NCBI RefSeq assembly: GCF_009932555.1
Contig: NZ_BLJO01000010.1
Span: 61,972-125,971, forward strand
Source of the DNA: Steroidobacter agaridevorans
GTDB taxonomy: Bacteria; Pseudomonadota; Gammaproteobacteria; Steroidobacterales; Steroidobacteraceae
Length of the DNA: 64,000 bases
Reading direction: 5' to 3'
Shown here: in pieces, positions 19,764 through 29,760 of the stretch
Position numbering within the stretch: position 1 is the first letter of the stretch
Layout of the letters: every line of letters begins with the position of its first letter
Notes under the pieces: generated by a model
Told to the model about the DNA's origin: nothing
Databases searched by the model: none
Seen by the model: the letters and a program-made list of their open reading frames with translations, nothing else
Program-made: the position numbers and the translations under genes

Positions 19764-22378
19764 CCCTCGATCATGTCGCGGATGCGTTCCGCCAAGGTTT
19801 CCAGCGCGAACGGTTTGGTGATCATCTGCATGCCCGGCGCCAGCAAATCGTTGCTGACCGCGGCATTGTGCGCATAGCCGGTGATGAACAGCACTTTCAG
19901 ATCCGGACGATGCGCACAGGCCGCGTCGGCGAGCTGGCGTCCATTGAAACCAGGCAGGCCCACATCCGAGATCAGCAAGTCGATACGCACATCCGAGAGT
20001 GCGATGGCGAGCCCGCTCGGCCCATCGACCGCCTGCAAGGATCGATAACCCAACTCGGCCAGCAGGTCGACGACCAGATCGCGCACCACCTGCTCGTCCT
20101 CGACGACCAGCACCACTTCCTCACGGCCGGCGGGCAGCAGCGTGACCGGCGCGGGATCCGGCTCTTGTGAGAACTCATGCTCGCCGTGATATCGCGGCAG
20201 ATAAAGCTTGACCGTGGTGCCCCTGGCCAGTTCCGACTGGATTTTTGCGTAGCCGCCCGATTGCCGGGTGAATCCATAGATCATGGACAAGCCGAGCCCG
20301 GTCCCTTGACCGATGGGCTTGGTGGTGAAGAAAGGATCGAACGCGCGGCTCATCACTTCCGGCGACATGCCCACGCCGTTATCGCACACGGAGATGGCGA
20401 TGTAGTCGCCCGGCATCACATCGCGCAGTTTCGCTTCGTGCGCATCCTCGAGATGTTCGTTGGATGTTTGGATGATGAGCTTGCCGCCTTGCGGCATGGC
20501 GTCGCGCGCATTGATGGTCAGATTCAGCAGCGCGCTTTCCAGTTGATTCTGGTCGCAGCGCGTGAGCCAGAGATCGGGCTTTTCGACGAACTCCAGGGCG
20601 ATCGCCTCGCCCAGCGTCCGGCGCAGCAACTCCTCCATGCCGAAGATCAAGCGATTCACATGCACGGGACGCGGATCGAGCGCCTGGCGACGAGAGAACG
20701 CGAGCAGGCGATGAGTCAGCGCGGCCGCTCGATTCGCAGCGGTCATCGCCGCCGAGACATAAGCGTTCACATCGATCTGCTGGCCGCGCGCCAGCTTCCT
20801 TTGCATCATGTCGAGCGAGCCGATGATGCCCGTCAGCAGATTGTTGAAGTCATGCGCGATGCCGCCGGTGAGCTGGCCGACCGCTTCCATCTTCTGAGAT
20901 TGGCGCAGCGACTCTTCCGCTTCGCTCAGTCGCTGCTGGTCCCGCAATCGCTCGGTGACGTCCTGCGCATACTGAAAAGCGCCGATCACGCGTCCTGAAG
21001 GATCGCGCAACGAGGTGTAGGTAATCTCGAAATGCCGATCCGGATCGCCGTCGCTGGGCGCAGCCGGTTCGATCAGCGTGAATTCCTCTCCAGCCAGCGC
21101 GCGACTCCAACGACTCCCCGACAACGCAAGTTGCTCGCGCTGCGTCTTCATCAGCTCCAGCAGGCTCTCACCGACCTGTGGCCGCACGCCGAGGCGACGC
21201 TCGAAGCGATCGGCGTACGCCTTGTTCATCGCCAGGTATCGATAGTCGTTGCTGACAGCGGCGACCAAGGCCGTCACCGAGTCGAGCAGTTCGCCCCATA
21301 GCTTGCGCTGAGCAACTGCATCTTCAACCCGTTGTTCGAGCGTCGCGTTGAGCTGTCGAAGGGCATTCTCGGCTCGTGCACGTTCCACAGCTTCCCAGGT
21401 GCGCTCGGCGGTCTCTCGAGCCAACCTGACTTCATCGTCGGTCCAACGACGTGGCTCGGCCTGATGCACGTATAAAGCACCGACCAATCGTCCGCCCTTG
21501 ATCAGCGGCACCGTAATGCCGGAGCGCGCACCGATCGCGCGATAGACATTCGCCCCGCTCGCATCCTTCGTCAGCGGATCGTTGAAGCCGTCCTCGAGCC
21601 GCACGATATGACCGGCTTGCAGCTCCCGAACCAGGTTCATTCCGAAATCGGTGAGTCGATGCTCTCCAGCGAGGCTGGCCATGCCCGGCGCCGTCCAATC
21701 GCAAACGACCAGCGCGCTCTTGCCCGAACTTTCGATCTCGCCGTAACCGACGCGCCCCGCGCCGAGTTGGCGGCCGACCATTTCCGCGGCGGTCAGCATG
21801 ATTTCGGACGCGTCGCTCAGGCTGCGCAGCTTGTCGCTCAGCGCCAGCTGAAATGCCAGCTGCCGCTCGGCGCGCACCTTCCTGGTGGTCTCCATGCACA
21901 GGACCATGATGCCGCCGACGTGGCTTGCGGCGTCCGTGTCATCGATGGGGCTGAAGCTGTAGGTCCAGTAGATTTCCTCGCGCTGACCGAAGCGCGGAAT
22001 CATGACCAGATGGTCTTCGGCCCAGGTCGCGCCGGCGCCCGACATCACACGCTCGATCTGCGGTCCCATCACAGACCACGTTTCAGACCACACTTGCCGT
22101 AATGAAGCGCCGAGCATCGCCGGGTGACGCTCCGGCCCGAGCGCGCCGCGATAAGCGTCGTTGTAAAAGCAAATGAGCTCCGGGCCCCAGAAAACGCAGG
22201 CCGGATGATGCGTGGTGAGCAGGATTCTCAGCGCGGTCCGCAACGACTGCGGCCATTGTTCGGGCGCGCCCAGGGAAGTGCGCTCCCATTCGAACGCGCG
22301 GATGAGCTCCCCCATCTCGCCGCCCCCGCTCAAAAAGTCGGCAGATCCTTCCACACGAATGACAGGCGAGGTGCTCAC
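19760..22378 (-). CDS. PAS/GAF hybrid sensor histidine kinase with receiver
   Basis: An 872-residue soluble signalling protein without clear membrane helices. Order: PAS-like domain (about 25-165; LGAPEQWPQSLRTAL is typical of this class), GAF domain (about 175-335), a second PAS (about 360-480), a HisKA segment with phospho-His in GIAHDFNNLLTG, a HATPase domain with N box LNLTINARDAM and G boxes DNGVGM and GTGLGLSM, then a C-terminal receiver with Asp in LISDVGLPG. It starts at GTG 22378, chosen because the family-typical GGGEMGELIRA precedes the next ATG. No cognate regulator is adjacent, so signal and output are unknown. Confidence 0.82.
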   Translation of the reverse strand: MSTSPVIRVEGSADFLSGGGEMGELIRAFEWERTSLGAPEQWPQSLRTALRILLTTHHPACVFWGPELICFYNDAYRGALGPERHPAMLGASLRQVWSETWSVMGPQIERVMSGAGATWAEDHLVMIPRFGQREEIYWTYSFSPIDDTDAASHVGGIMVLCMETTRKVRAERQLAFQLALSDKLRSLSDASEIMLTAAEMVGRQLGAGRVGYGEIESSGKSALVVCDWTAPGMASLAGEHRLTDFGMNLVRELQAGHIVRLEDGFNDPLTKDASGANVYRAIGARSGITVPLIKGGRLVGALYVHQAEPRRWTDDEVRLARETAERTWEAVERARAENALRQLNATLEQRVEDAVAQRKLWGELLDSVTALVAAVSNDYRYLAMNKAYADRFERRLGVRPQVGESLLELMKTQREQLALSGSRWSRALAGEEFTLIEPAAPSDGDPDRHFEITYTSLRDPSGRVIGAFQYAQDVTERLRDQQRLSEAEESLRQSQKMEAVGQLTGGIAHDFNNLLTGIIGSLDMMQRKLARGQQIDVNAYVSAAMTAANRAAALTHRLLAFSRRQALDPRPVHVNRLIFGMEELLRRTLGEAIALEFVEKPDLWLTRCDQNQLESALLNLTINARDAMPQGGKLIIQTSNEHLEDAHEAKLRDVMPGDYIAISVCDNGVGMSPEVMSRAFDPFFTTKPIGQGTGLGLSMIYGFTRQSGGYAKIQSELARGTTVKLYLPRYHGEHEFSQEPDPAPVTLLPAGREEVVLVVEDEQVVRDLVVDLLAELGYRSLQAVDGPSGLAIALSDVRIDLLISDVGLPGFNGRQLADAACAHRPDLKVLFITGYAHNAAVSNDLLAPGMQMITKPFALETLAERIRDMIEG

Positions 22379-22470
22379 GCCCGAAGGGTGCCGCCTTCGT
22401 GCGTGCCGGTCAACGCAGCGCCAGCGCGATTTTCCGTGATTTAAAACATTTGGCGCGAACGGGCAGAATG

Positions 22471-23763
22471 TTACTGCAAGGCCTGATACACCAGGTTGCG
22501 CAACAACGATCGGTAATGAGTGCGCAGCTGAATGTCCGATGCTTGCAGCATCATGACGGCAACCAGTTTTTCCTGCGGATCGACCCAGAAGTAGGGACCG
22601 GTCGCGCCGCCCCAGTAATAATCTCCGAGCGAGCCGGGCACCATGCTTCGGCCCGCCTCCTTACGCACGCCGACGCCGAGTCCATAGCCTTGTCCGTATT
22701 GGGGCAAGGGCGCGGTCAATCCCAACTCCAGAGTGAATGCCCCATAGGTGGCATCAGGCGGAAGATGATTGCTGGTCATGAGCTCGACGCTCTTTCGTGA
22801 CAGCAATCTGACACCCTCCAGCTCGCCGCCATTCAACAGCATCTGGCAAAAGCGGGCGTAATCCTCGGCGGTCGATAACAAGCCGCCGCCGCCAGAGAAC
22901 CATTTCGGCGGCTTCGCGGGGTTGTATCCAATGATCAACGGCGGTGCGCCCGGCGCCGATTGCGCCTGCGCCAATCGCGCCGTTTGCTCGGCGTCCAACA
23001 GGAATGAGGTGTCACGCATACCGAGCGGCCTGGCGATGCGCTCGACGATGAATCGATTCAGATCCAGCCCGCTCTGCACTTCGACGATCCGGCCGATGAC
23101 GTCGTTCGACATGCCGTACTCGAACGCCGCGCCCGGCTGAAACGCCAGCGGCAACTGCGCCAGCTTGTCGATCATCTGAGCATTGGTTTGCTGGTCGTCC
23201 ATCGTGCCGGCCGCGCGATAGGCCCGCTGCACCAACGAGTCGCCGAAAATTCCGTAGGTCATGCCCGAGGTATGGCGCATGAGATCCTGAACCGTCATTT
23301 CACGACGCGCCGGCTCGAGCGCCAGACGACGCTCGCCGCTGCCTTCCTTGACCTCGACGCCCACTTGCAGGTTCTTCAGTTGCGGCAGATAGACGGATGC
23401 CGGATCCATCAGCTGCAGCTTGCCTTCCTCCGCCAGCATCAGCGCCGCGACCATGGTGATCGGCTTGGTCATCGAAGCGATACGAAAGATCGAGTCGGCA
23501 CGCATGGTGCTGTTCGCCGCCCGATCCTGGAAGCCGAAGCTCTGGGCGTAGGCGACCTTGCCTTGTCGCATGACCATCACGACCGCGCCGGGGATCTTGC
23601 CGCTCTGCACGTCCGCATTGAATGCATCGGTCAGCCGCTGCAAACGTTGCGAAGAGAGTCCGACAGCTTCCGGCTTCGCAGCTTTGGGCAGTGGCGCCGC
23701 GAGGGTCGGCCCACCGGCGATCGTCAATGCCGCAGCCAGCATCCCACCGAGATATTTCTTCAT
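22471..23763 (-). CDS. Serine hydrolase, class C beta-lactamase/esterase family
   Basis: A 430-residue exported enzyme. It has a signal peptide (MKKYLGGMLAAALTIAGGPTLA), the catalytic SxxK in RIASMTKP, a Tyr-based second motif YGMSN, and the late stretch WGGATGPYFWVDP seen in EstB-type esterases. It probably hydrolyses esters or D-amino peptides in the periplasm rather than acting as a true lactamase. The ATG at 23763 gives a clean signal peptide; a TTG 15 nt upstream would overlap the gntP stop. It lies 11 bp behind the GntP-type permease, so they are probably one transcription unit. Confidence 0.82.
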   Translation of the reverse strand: MKKYLGGMLAAALTIAGGPTLAAPLPKAAKPEAVGLSSQRLQRLTDAFNADVQSGKIPGAVVMVMRQGKVAYAQSFGFQDRAANSTMRADSIFRIASMTKPITMVAALMLAEEGKLQLMDPASVYLPQLKNLQVGVEVKEGSGERRLALEPARREMTVQDLMRHTSGMTYGIFGDSLVQRAYRAAGTMDDQQTNAQMIDKLAQLPLAFQPGAAFEYGMSNDVIGRIVEVQSGLDLNRFIVERIARPLGMRDTSFLLDAEQTARLAQAQSAPGAPPLIIGYNPAKPPKWFSGGGGLLSTAEDYARFCQMLLNGGELEGVRLLSRKSVELMTSNHLPPDATYGAFTLELGLTAPLPQYGQGYGLGVGVRKEAGRSMVPGSLGDYYWGGATGPYFWVDPQEKLVAVMMLQASDIQLRTHYRSLLRNLVYQALQ

Positions 23764-23774
23764 GCTTGGTAAGC

Positions 23775-25166
23775 TCAAACGATGCCCGTGGCGTAGTACA
23801 CGCCGATGACGAAGAACACGGCCAGCGTCTTCACGCAGGTGATGGCGAAGATGTCTTTGTACGATTGCCGATGCGTGAGGCCCGTGACGGCAAGCAAGGT
23901 GATCACGGCGCCGTTGTGAGGCAACGTATCCATGCCGCCGCTGGCCATCGCCGCCACTCGATGCAACACCTCAGGCGGAATGCCCGCAGCTTGCGCCGCC
24001 GACATGAAATGTTCGGACATGGCGGCGAGTGCGATGCTGAGCCCGCCCGACGCCGAGCCGGTGATGCCCGCGAGAGCGGTGACCGTGATCGCTTCGTTCA
24101 CCAGCGGATCGGGAATCGACATCAACGCGTCACGAATGATCAGAAACCCCGGCAACGCCGCAATGACCGCGCCGAAGCCATACTCGGACGCGGTATTCAT
24201 CGACGCCAGCAATGCGCCACCGACCGCCGTCTTCGTCCCCTCGGCAAACTTCGTGACAACCGGACGGAAGGCAAACAACAACACCGTCACGATGCCCAAC
24301 AACAACGCGCCCATCACGGCCCAGATCGCCACGACGCTCGACAACTGCGTGACCAACGGCTGCGCGAGCCCTTCGAGGTGAGTCTCGATCGTCGGTTCGT
24401 AAAGTCGCGGGATGAGTCGCGTCAGGAATAGGTTGGAAATGCCGACCACCAGCAACGGCAGAATGGCCATGAGCGGATGCACGGAATTGCCCATCGTCAC
24501 TTGTTCCGGCTCGTTGCTGTGTCCCGTGCCGTAACCTTCGCCACTAAGCAGCGCTTGCCGACGCCGCCACTCCAGGTACAACAAGCCGCACGTCAGGATG
24601 AAGCCGCCGCCGATCGTGCCGAGCAATGGCGCAGCCCAGGTGGTCGTGCCGAAGAAAGTCGTTGGAATGATGTTCTGGATCTGCGGCGTGCCGGGCAGCG
24701 AATCCATCGTGAACGTGAACGCACCCAACGCGATCGTGCCCGGGATCAGGCGCTTCGGAATATCTCCGCGACGAAACATCTCGGCGGCGAAGGGATAAAC
24801 CGCGAACACCACGACGAACAGCGAGACGCCGCCGTACGTCAGCAGCGCACACACCAGCACGATGGAAAGAATCGAGCGCTCCTGGCCGACCAGGCGAATC
24901 ACGGCGGCGGCGATGGACTGCGAGAACCCCGACAGCTCGATCAGCTTCCCGAACACCGCGCCGAGCAGGAACACCGGGAAATAAAGCTTCAGGAATCCGA
25001 CCATCCGCTCCATGAACAGGCCGGTGAACACCGCAGGCACGGCGGCAGGATCGGTCAGCAGCACGGCCAGCAAAGCCGCCAGCGGCGCGAACAAGATCAC
25101 GCTATAGCCGCGATACGCAGCCAGCATGAGCAATACCAACGCAAGCAGGACGATGGCGAAAGTCAT
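23775..25166 (-). CDS. GntP family permease (organic-acid:H+ symporter)
   Basis: A 463-residue polytopic transporter of the gluconate permease family. It has about twelve hydrophobic segments, the N-terminal YRGYSVILFAPLAALLAVLL, and glycine-rich loops such as GITGSASGGLSIALA near the C-terminus. Substrates in this family are gluconate and other hydroxy or keto acids. The ATG at 25166 has GAGGGG upstream. Cotranscription with a periplasmic serine hydrolase suggests that the hydrolase releases the acid that is imported, which is inference. Confidence 0.82.
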   Translation of the reverse strand: MTFAIVLLALVLLMLAAYRGYSVILFAPLAALLAVLLTDPAAVPAVFTGLFMERMVGFLKLYFPVFLLGAVFGKLIELSGFSQSIAAAVIRLVGQERSILSIVLVCALLTYGGVSLFVVVFAVYPFAAEMFRRGDIPKRLIPGTIALGAFTFTMDSLPGTPQIQNIIPTTFFGTTTWAAPLLGTIGGGFILTCGLLYLEWRRRQALLSGEGYGTGHSNEPEQVTMGNSVHPLMAILPLLVVGISNLFLTRLIPRLYEPTIETHLEGLAQPLVTQLSSVVAIWAVMGALLLGIVTVLLFAFRPVVTKFAEGTKTAVGGALLASMNTASEYGFGAVIAALPGFLIIRDALMSIPDPLVNEAITVTALAGITGSASGGLSIALAAMSEHFMSAAQAAGIPPEVLHRVAAMASGGMDTLPHNGAVITLLAVTGLTHRQSYKDIFAITCVKTLAVFFVIGVYYATGIV

Positions 25167-25325
25167 TGCGCCCCTCACGGCGCAATCGCTGTCGCGGTCG
25201 CGCGCCCCCCGTCATGGCCATTGCTGGCCGGATCGGAATTAATTCATCAGATGATGATTTTCGGCCAGCTTGCCTTGCCGGGGCGGCGCGTGTCAACCGC
25301 CCGGCGCTATCAGTACACTGGCCGG

Positions 25326-26561
25326 ATGGATAACGTTACTCACACCATCATCGGCACGCTGGTCGGTGAAGTTGCGGCCCGAGTCGCACCGAGCCAGAAC
25401 AGCACGCTGCCCGCGATCACCCGTCGCAACCTGTGTGTCACGCTGGCGGCGATCGGCAGCAACCTGCCCGATGCCGATCTGCTGTATTCGTTCTTCGGCG
25501 CCGATCTCAACTACCTGCTCCACCATCGCGGCCATACACATACGATCCTGGTCGCGTTGCTGCTCGGGGCGGCGGCGCTCGCGATTACACGCTGGTGGTT
25601 GAGACGGCGGGGCTTGCAAGCTTCATCGCAGGACTACGCCCTGCTGGCCGCGGTGTTGTCGTTCACACCGCTGCTTCACATCGCGATGGACTTCACCAAC
25701 AACTACGGCGTCCATCCGTTCTGGCCGGTCGACAACCGTTGGTTCTATGGCGATTCGGTCTTCATCATCGAACCGTTGTTCTGGGCGGCCTGCGCGCCGC
25801 TGGCGTTCATCTTCAAAACGCACATTGCGCGCTTCGCAGTGCTGCTGCTCATGGTCGCAGCGATTGCATTGTGCTTTTTGACCGGCATGGTGCCGCGGCC
25901 ATTGGCTGCGGCCTATTCCTTGTTGGTCGCAGGGATGCTGCTGATCGGCCAACGCGCATCGGCCAATGTCGCGCTCGCAGCCAGCGTCATCGTCTGGCTC
26001 GGCTCGACGGCGATGTTCGCAATCACCGCGCAGGCGGCCAGATCGCGAATCGATGCGGTCGCGGCTCAACAGTTCCCGGACAGCACGCTGGTCGATCGCA
26101 TCGTCACGCCCATGCCCGTCAATCCGGCATGCTGGGAAGTCATGATGCTGCAAAAGGAAGCGGACACCGCGGTCATACGGCGAGCGATGCTCACCATGGC
26201 GCCCGGCTTGCTGACGGCCGATAGATGCCTCAGCCGCAGCCTCGATATCGAAATCACTGCGCCGCTCGTGCCGGTTCCCAAGGAAAGCGCGGCGCAGGTG
26301 AAGTGGTACGGTCAGATCAGCACGCCGCTTGCACGATTGGTGGATCTGGCGCAAAAAAATTGCGAAGCGGCCGCTGCGTTCCGCTTCATTCGCATGCCGT
26401 GGCTCGCGAACGTCAAAGAAGGTCTGGTGCTCGGCGACCTGCGTTACGACCGCGAGCCCGAACTGGGCTTCGCGGAGATCGTCATCGCCGATCCACCGAA
26501 CTGCCCGCGCCTCGTGCCGAACTGGGTCGAGCCGAGGCGCGATCTGTTGCGAGGTTATTGA
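25326..26561 (+). CDS. YdjM-type membrane-bound metal-dependent hydrolase family protein
   Basis: A 411-residue protein beginning MDNVTHTIIGTLVGE. The early motif HHRGHTHT with flanking helices identifies the YdjM/YbcI (DUF457, LexA-binding inner-membrane protein) group, in which the histidines suggest metal binding. About five to six membrane helices occupy the first 240 residues. The remaining 170 residues are soluble and carry several Cys (NPACWEVM, TADRCLS, QKNCEAA, PPNCPRL). A much longer upstream reading frame exists but runs antisense to gntP and is not credible. It overlaps the convergent lipoprotein gene by 7 bp. Confidence 0.72.
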   Translation: MDNVTHTIIGTLVGEVAARVAPSQNSTLPAITRRNLCVTLAAIGSNLPDADLLYSFFGADLNYLLHHRGHTHTILVALLLGAAALAITRWWLRRRGLQASSQDYALLAAVLSFTPLLHIAMDFTNNYGVHPFWPVDNRWFYGDSVFIIEPLFWAACAPLAFIFKTHIARFAVLLLMVAAIALCFLTGMVPRPLAAAYSLLVAGMLLIGQRASANVALAASVIVWLGSTAMFAITAQAARSRIDAVAAQQFPDSTLVDRIVTPMPVNPACWEVMMLQKEADTAVIRRAMLTMAPGLLTADRCLSRSLDIEITAPLVPVPKESAAQVKWYGQISTPLARLVDLAQKNCEAAAAFRFIRMPWLANVKEGLVLGDLRYDREPELGFAEIVIADPPNCPRLVPNWVEPRRDLLRGY

Positions 26562-26944
26562 CGCTTGGCCGTGAACGTGCCTTCGCCGAACTGGCCGAAT
26601 ACCGCCTTGCCTTTCATGGTGTCGCCTTCCACCGTGCCGGTGTAGTCGAGCTTCAGGTCGGTCCCCTGGACACTGATGGTGAAGTCGAACGCCACTGCGG
26701 CGCCATTCACCGTGCCCTGGTAATCGACGCTGCCCGCTTGGCCAGTGATCGTGCCCGCCAGCGCGGAGCCGGTCTGGCGCACGGTCATTTGTGCATCCTG
26801 CGCGCCCATCTGGCTCTCAGTGGTGAGCACCCAATTGCCGGTGAGGTCCGCGCCTTTCGGCGCTGGTGGCTGGGTCGGTGTGGTGGAGCAGGCGCCTAAC
26901 ACAATTGCGGCGGCCGCGATAATCCATGCTCGTGTCTTGTTCAT
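26555..26944 (-). CDS. Small lipoprotein of unknown function
   Basis: A 129-residue protein with an N-terminal signal ending in the lipobox VLGAC, then a Thr/Pro linker. A lipocalin-like beta pattern follows (LTGNWVLTTESQ, then alternating short strands with Gly-Thr turns: MTVRQTGSALAGTITG, YQGTVNGAAVAFDFTI). This resembles small META/lipocalin-like lipoproteins that bind hydrophobic ligands; the exact family is not certain. Confidence 0.6.
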   Translation of the reverse strand: MNKTRAWIIAAAAIVLGACSTTPTQPPAPKGADLTGNWVLTTESQMGAQDAQMTVRQTGSALAGTITGQAGSVDYQGTVNGAAVAFDFTISVQGTDLKLDYTGTVEGDTMKGKAVFGQFGEGTFTAKRQ

Positions 26945-27162
26945 TGGTTCTCCCTGTGGTGTGCCAAAGCATAGCCCAGGGCGCGCGACCGACGAATGCG
27001 ATTCGGTAACAACTCGGTCAAGGCGCGTGAAGCTTTGTCAGCCCACTCCGACGCGAGCCTGCATGACAGAAAAGTCAGCATGCTGTCAGCGAAAGATGGC
27101 TAAGCTGGTGGCCCAAATTGTTCCTGTTGTTCTGTCCCAGCCATAACTGCCAGGTGTCATCC

Positions 27163-27633
27163 ATGAATCGAGTGCTTCGTACCGCCGTGTTCGCGACCTT
27201 GCTGGCCCCCGCTCTCGCGCTGGTGGCCCAGGCCTCCGAGCCGGCCAACGTCAAAGAACTGCAGAAGGCCCGCCACGACCATTACCACGAGCTCGGCGAT
27301 TCCTTCAAAGTGATCCGCGATCAGATCAAGAACGACCAGCCGGACCTGGCTGCGATCAAGACCGCCGCGAAGGTGGTGAACGACGCCGCCGCGACTCAGG
27401 AGAAGTGGTTCCCGGCAGGCTCCGGCCCGGAAGCCGGCAAGACGCAGGCCAAGGCCGAGATCTGGACCAAGCCCGCCGAGTTCAAGACCGCGATGACGAA
27501 CTTCGCGAATGCCGCTCCCAAGCTGCAGACCGCCGCCAACAGCGGCAACGTTGCCGCCATCAAGACCGCGTTCGCCGACACCGGCAAGACCTGCAAGGGC
27601 TGCCACGAAACATTCCGCGCCGAAGAGCACTGA
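27163..27633 (+). CDS. Cytochrome c' (class II c-type cytochrome)
   Basis: A 156-residue periplasmic protein. The signal peptide is MNRVLRTAVFATLLAPALALVAQA. The body is a helical bundle, and the single haem motif CKGCH is near the C-terminus, as expected of class II cytochromes. Family members bind NO and protect against nitrosative stress. The N-terminal helix stretch ELGDSFKVIRDQIK corresponds to the haem-distal side. A strong intrinsic terminator follows 24 bp after the stop, so it is probably monocistronic. Confidence 0.85.
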   Translation: MNRVLRTAVFATLLAPALALVAQASEPANVKELQKARHDHYHELGDSFKVIRDQIKNDQPDLAAIKTAAKVVNDAAATQEKWFPAGSGPEAGKTQAKAEIWTKPAEFKTAMTNFANAAPKLQTAANSGNVAAIKTAFADTGKTCKGCHETFRAEEH

Positions 27634-27656
27634 TCGCTCCGACCGCCCGCCATCAA

Positions 27657-27695
27657 AAGCGCCCGGGTGAGCTACGCTCTCCGGGCGCTTTTTTT
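27657..27695 (+). terminator. Rho-independent terminator after cytochrome c'
   Basis: The stem arms AAGCGCCCGG (27657-27666) and CCGGGCGCTT (27681-27690) are perfectly complementary over 10 bp, and an inner GAGC/GCTC pairing lies within the loop. Seven T residues run from 27689 to 27695. This is the clearest intrinsic terminator in the window. Confidence 0.92.
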
Positions 27696-27718
27696 GCGCG
27701 GAATAATCGGGAGGTTGC

Positions 27719-28033
27719 ATGATCATTCGTGAATGGCGCGGCCGCGCCGCTCGATCGCGGACTGCCCAGTATCCAACTCACTTCAGAACGAACGTCGTGC
27801 CGGAGCTGCGCAACGTCCCGGGATTTCTCGGCGCGACGCTGAGCAAACGTGAGGATGGCGAGCAGGTTGAGTTCGTGGTTCTGACGCGCTGGCAATCGAT
27901 GGAAGCAGTGCGCGCTTTCGCGGGCGCCGATCCTAGCCGGGCGGTCGTGGAGCCCGGAGCTGTTGCCGCGTTGAACGACTACGATCACACGGTGCGGCAC
28001 TACGAAATCATCGAGGACATCGCTCCGGAATAA
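27719..28033 (+). CDS. Antibiotic biosynthesis monooxygenase (ABM)-domain protein
   Basis: A 104-residue ferredoxin-like alpha/beta protein of the ABM type. Typical elements are FRTNVVPELRNVPGFLGATL, VEFVVLTRWQSMEAVRAFAG and a C-terminal YDHTVRHYEI. Such dimeric proteins act on haem, quinones or aromatic substrates; nothing here fixes the substrate. GGGAGG precedes the start at good spacing. It sits just behind the cytochrome c' terminator and so has its own promoter or depends on read-through. Confidence 0.75.
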   Translation: MIIREWRGRAARSRTAQYPTHFRTNVVPELRNVPGFLGATLSKREDGEQVEFVVLTRWQSMEAVRAFAGADPSRAVVEPGAVAALNDYDHTVRHYEIIEDIAPE

Positions 28034-28038
28034 CGAGC

Positions 28039-29613
28039 TCACCGAAAGCCCAATTCCACCAACGCCCGATCCATCCTCGTCCTCATCGCCTCCGATCTCA
28101 TCGGGAACGAGCGAAAGAAAACCTCGCGCGTGAGTGAATCGTTGCGCTGACGTACGTTGTCCGCCCAGAAGCGTGCGCGAGCGGTGTGGCCGGCGAGCGT
28201 GTGAGCTGCGGCAGCGATGACTCCGATCAATACATGTGCACCGGGCGAGCGAGCGCCGCGCTCCGCCCAGTGGGCGGCTTGTTCGTCTTCGTTCGACGCC
28301 ATATGAGTAAGCGCGCGCGTTGCGAGCATCGCATAGTGCAGCGGATCGAGCGGACTCAAGCGCATCGCCAGATCGACGTGCTCGCGACCTTCGAACGCCT
28401 TGCCCGCCAGCGCCTCCGTCCAGGCGCGAGCGTATATGCCTTGCGCATAGTGCGGGCTGATGTCAGTCGCGCGTTCGAGCCAGCTCAGGCTGGTTTCGAG
28501 ATCGCCTTCCAGCCAATAGGTGCGACCCATGGTGAAGTTGACGAAGGGATCGAGCGGGTCGAGCTCGAGCCCACGCTCCGCGAAGCGACGGCCCCGATCG
28601 ATCGCGCCGGCGATGTCGTCCGTGTAATGCATGAACGCACTTTGGAAGTGCACGAACGACATGCCGGCATTCGCGCGAGCAAACGTCGGATCCAACGCCA
28701 CCGCCCGTTGAAACAAATTCAGCGCCGCGCTGTTGTCGACACGATTGAATCGATACAGGTGCTGCAGACCTAGATGATATGCAGACCACGCATCGAGATT
28801 CTCGACTGGGGCGAGGCGAGCCAGGGACGCTTCGTGCAGCGGGATTCGGATCTCGAGCGCCATGAGCACTTGCGACCGAATCTGCTCGCGCATCGAATGC
28901 ACATCGTCGATCCGGCCCGCGAATCGATCGGCCCAGACGACGGCGCCATCGTTTGTATCGACCAGATCGACCAGGATCACGAGCCGGTCAGCCGACACCT
29001 CGACCGTGCCTGACAAGCAGTAACGCATACCAAGCAATCGCCCGATCTCACCGAAATCGGCCTCTGGCACACGCAGACGGAAAGAGGAGCCACGCGCGGT
29101 GACGAGCAACCAGCGCAGTCGCGAGAGATCGGCAATCAGCTCATCCGGCAGCGCGCTCGCCAGCGCCGCATACCGTTCATCGCCAGCGATGTAACGAAAA
29201 GGCAGCACGGCCAGCGAAGGACGGGACATCCGGTCGAGGCGGCGGACCATATCCACCAGAGCGGCATCTGTTCTGTTCGATTCGGCCGCCGAGATCGCGG
29301 GTCGCAGGACGCGGGTCTTGGCTACGAATCGATAGCCGTTGCCATGAAGGGTCCGGATGAATTGCTGAGACTTGCCGTCATCGCCGAGTGCCTGACGGGC
29401 GGTCTTCACCCGGCTCGCCACGGCCGCATCCGAAACGACACGGCCGTCCCAGACCTTCTCGATGATCTCGTCCTTGGAAACCACACGCTCGCTGTTCGCG
29501 ACCAGCAGCGCGAGCAGCGCAAATACCTGCGGCTCGAGATCCACGAGCTTGCCGTCGCTGCGCAGCTCGACGGTTGCCAGATCCAGCTCGTATCGGCCGA
29601 ACGCGTAGATCAT
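28039..29613 (-). CDS. Winged-helix (OmpR-type) DNA-binding protein with TPR domain
   Basis: A 524-residue regulator. Residues 1-100 form an OmpR/CadC-type winged helix ([19 protein letters not shown], then [36 protein letters not shown]). A middle domain (about 140-260) resembles the TolB/adenylate-cyclase-associated fold ([35 protein letters not shown]). The C-terminal part is TPR repeats ([37 protein letters not shown]). No receiver or membrane helix is visible. The ATG at 29613 begins the domain exactly as in relatives; upstream extension is rejected. It diverges from the tautomerase gene. Confidence 0.8.
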   Translation of the reverse strand: MIYAFGRYELDLATVELRSDGKLVDLEPQVFALLALLVANSERVVSKDEIIEKVWDGRVVSDAAVASRVKTARQALGDDGKSQQFIRTLHGNGYRFVAKTRVLRPAISAAESNRTDAALVDMVRRLDRMSRPSLAVLPFRYIAGDERYAALASALPDELIADLSRLRWLLVTARGSSFRLRVPEADFGEIGRLLGMRYCLSGTVEVSADRLVILVDLVDTNDGAVVWADRFAGRIDDVHSMREQIRSQVLMALEIRIPLHEASLARLAPVENLDAWSAYHLGLQHLYRFNRVDNSAALNLFQRAVALDPTFARANAGMSFVHFQSAFMHYTDDIAGAIDRGRRFAERGLELDPLDPFVNFTMGRTYWLEGDLETSLSWLERATDISPHYAQGIYARAWTEALAGKAFEGREHVDLAMRLSPLDPLHYAMLATRALTHMASNEDEQAAHWAERGARSPGAHVLIGVIAAAAHTLAGHTARARFWADNVRQRNDSLTREVFFRSFPMRSEAMRTRMDRALVELGFR

Positions 29614-29760
29614 ATGGCCGGTAGGATACGGCCAGCCCGCGCGAATCCCAACAATCTCCAGGATTTCTCCAGGCCGTCTGCAAGCTTGGGCGGCGCGGCC
29701 GTGACACGATTTTCCCACTGGAACCGGAATCGTCCGCGCCAGCCAACCCAGGAGATGACC

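Noticed and set aside
24477-25325. Long N-terminal extension of the YdjM-like protein
   Set aside because: It runs antisense to the intact gntP-type gene and is Arg/Gln-rich; the ATG at 25326 starts the family exactly.
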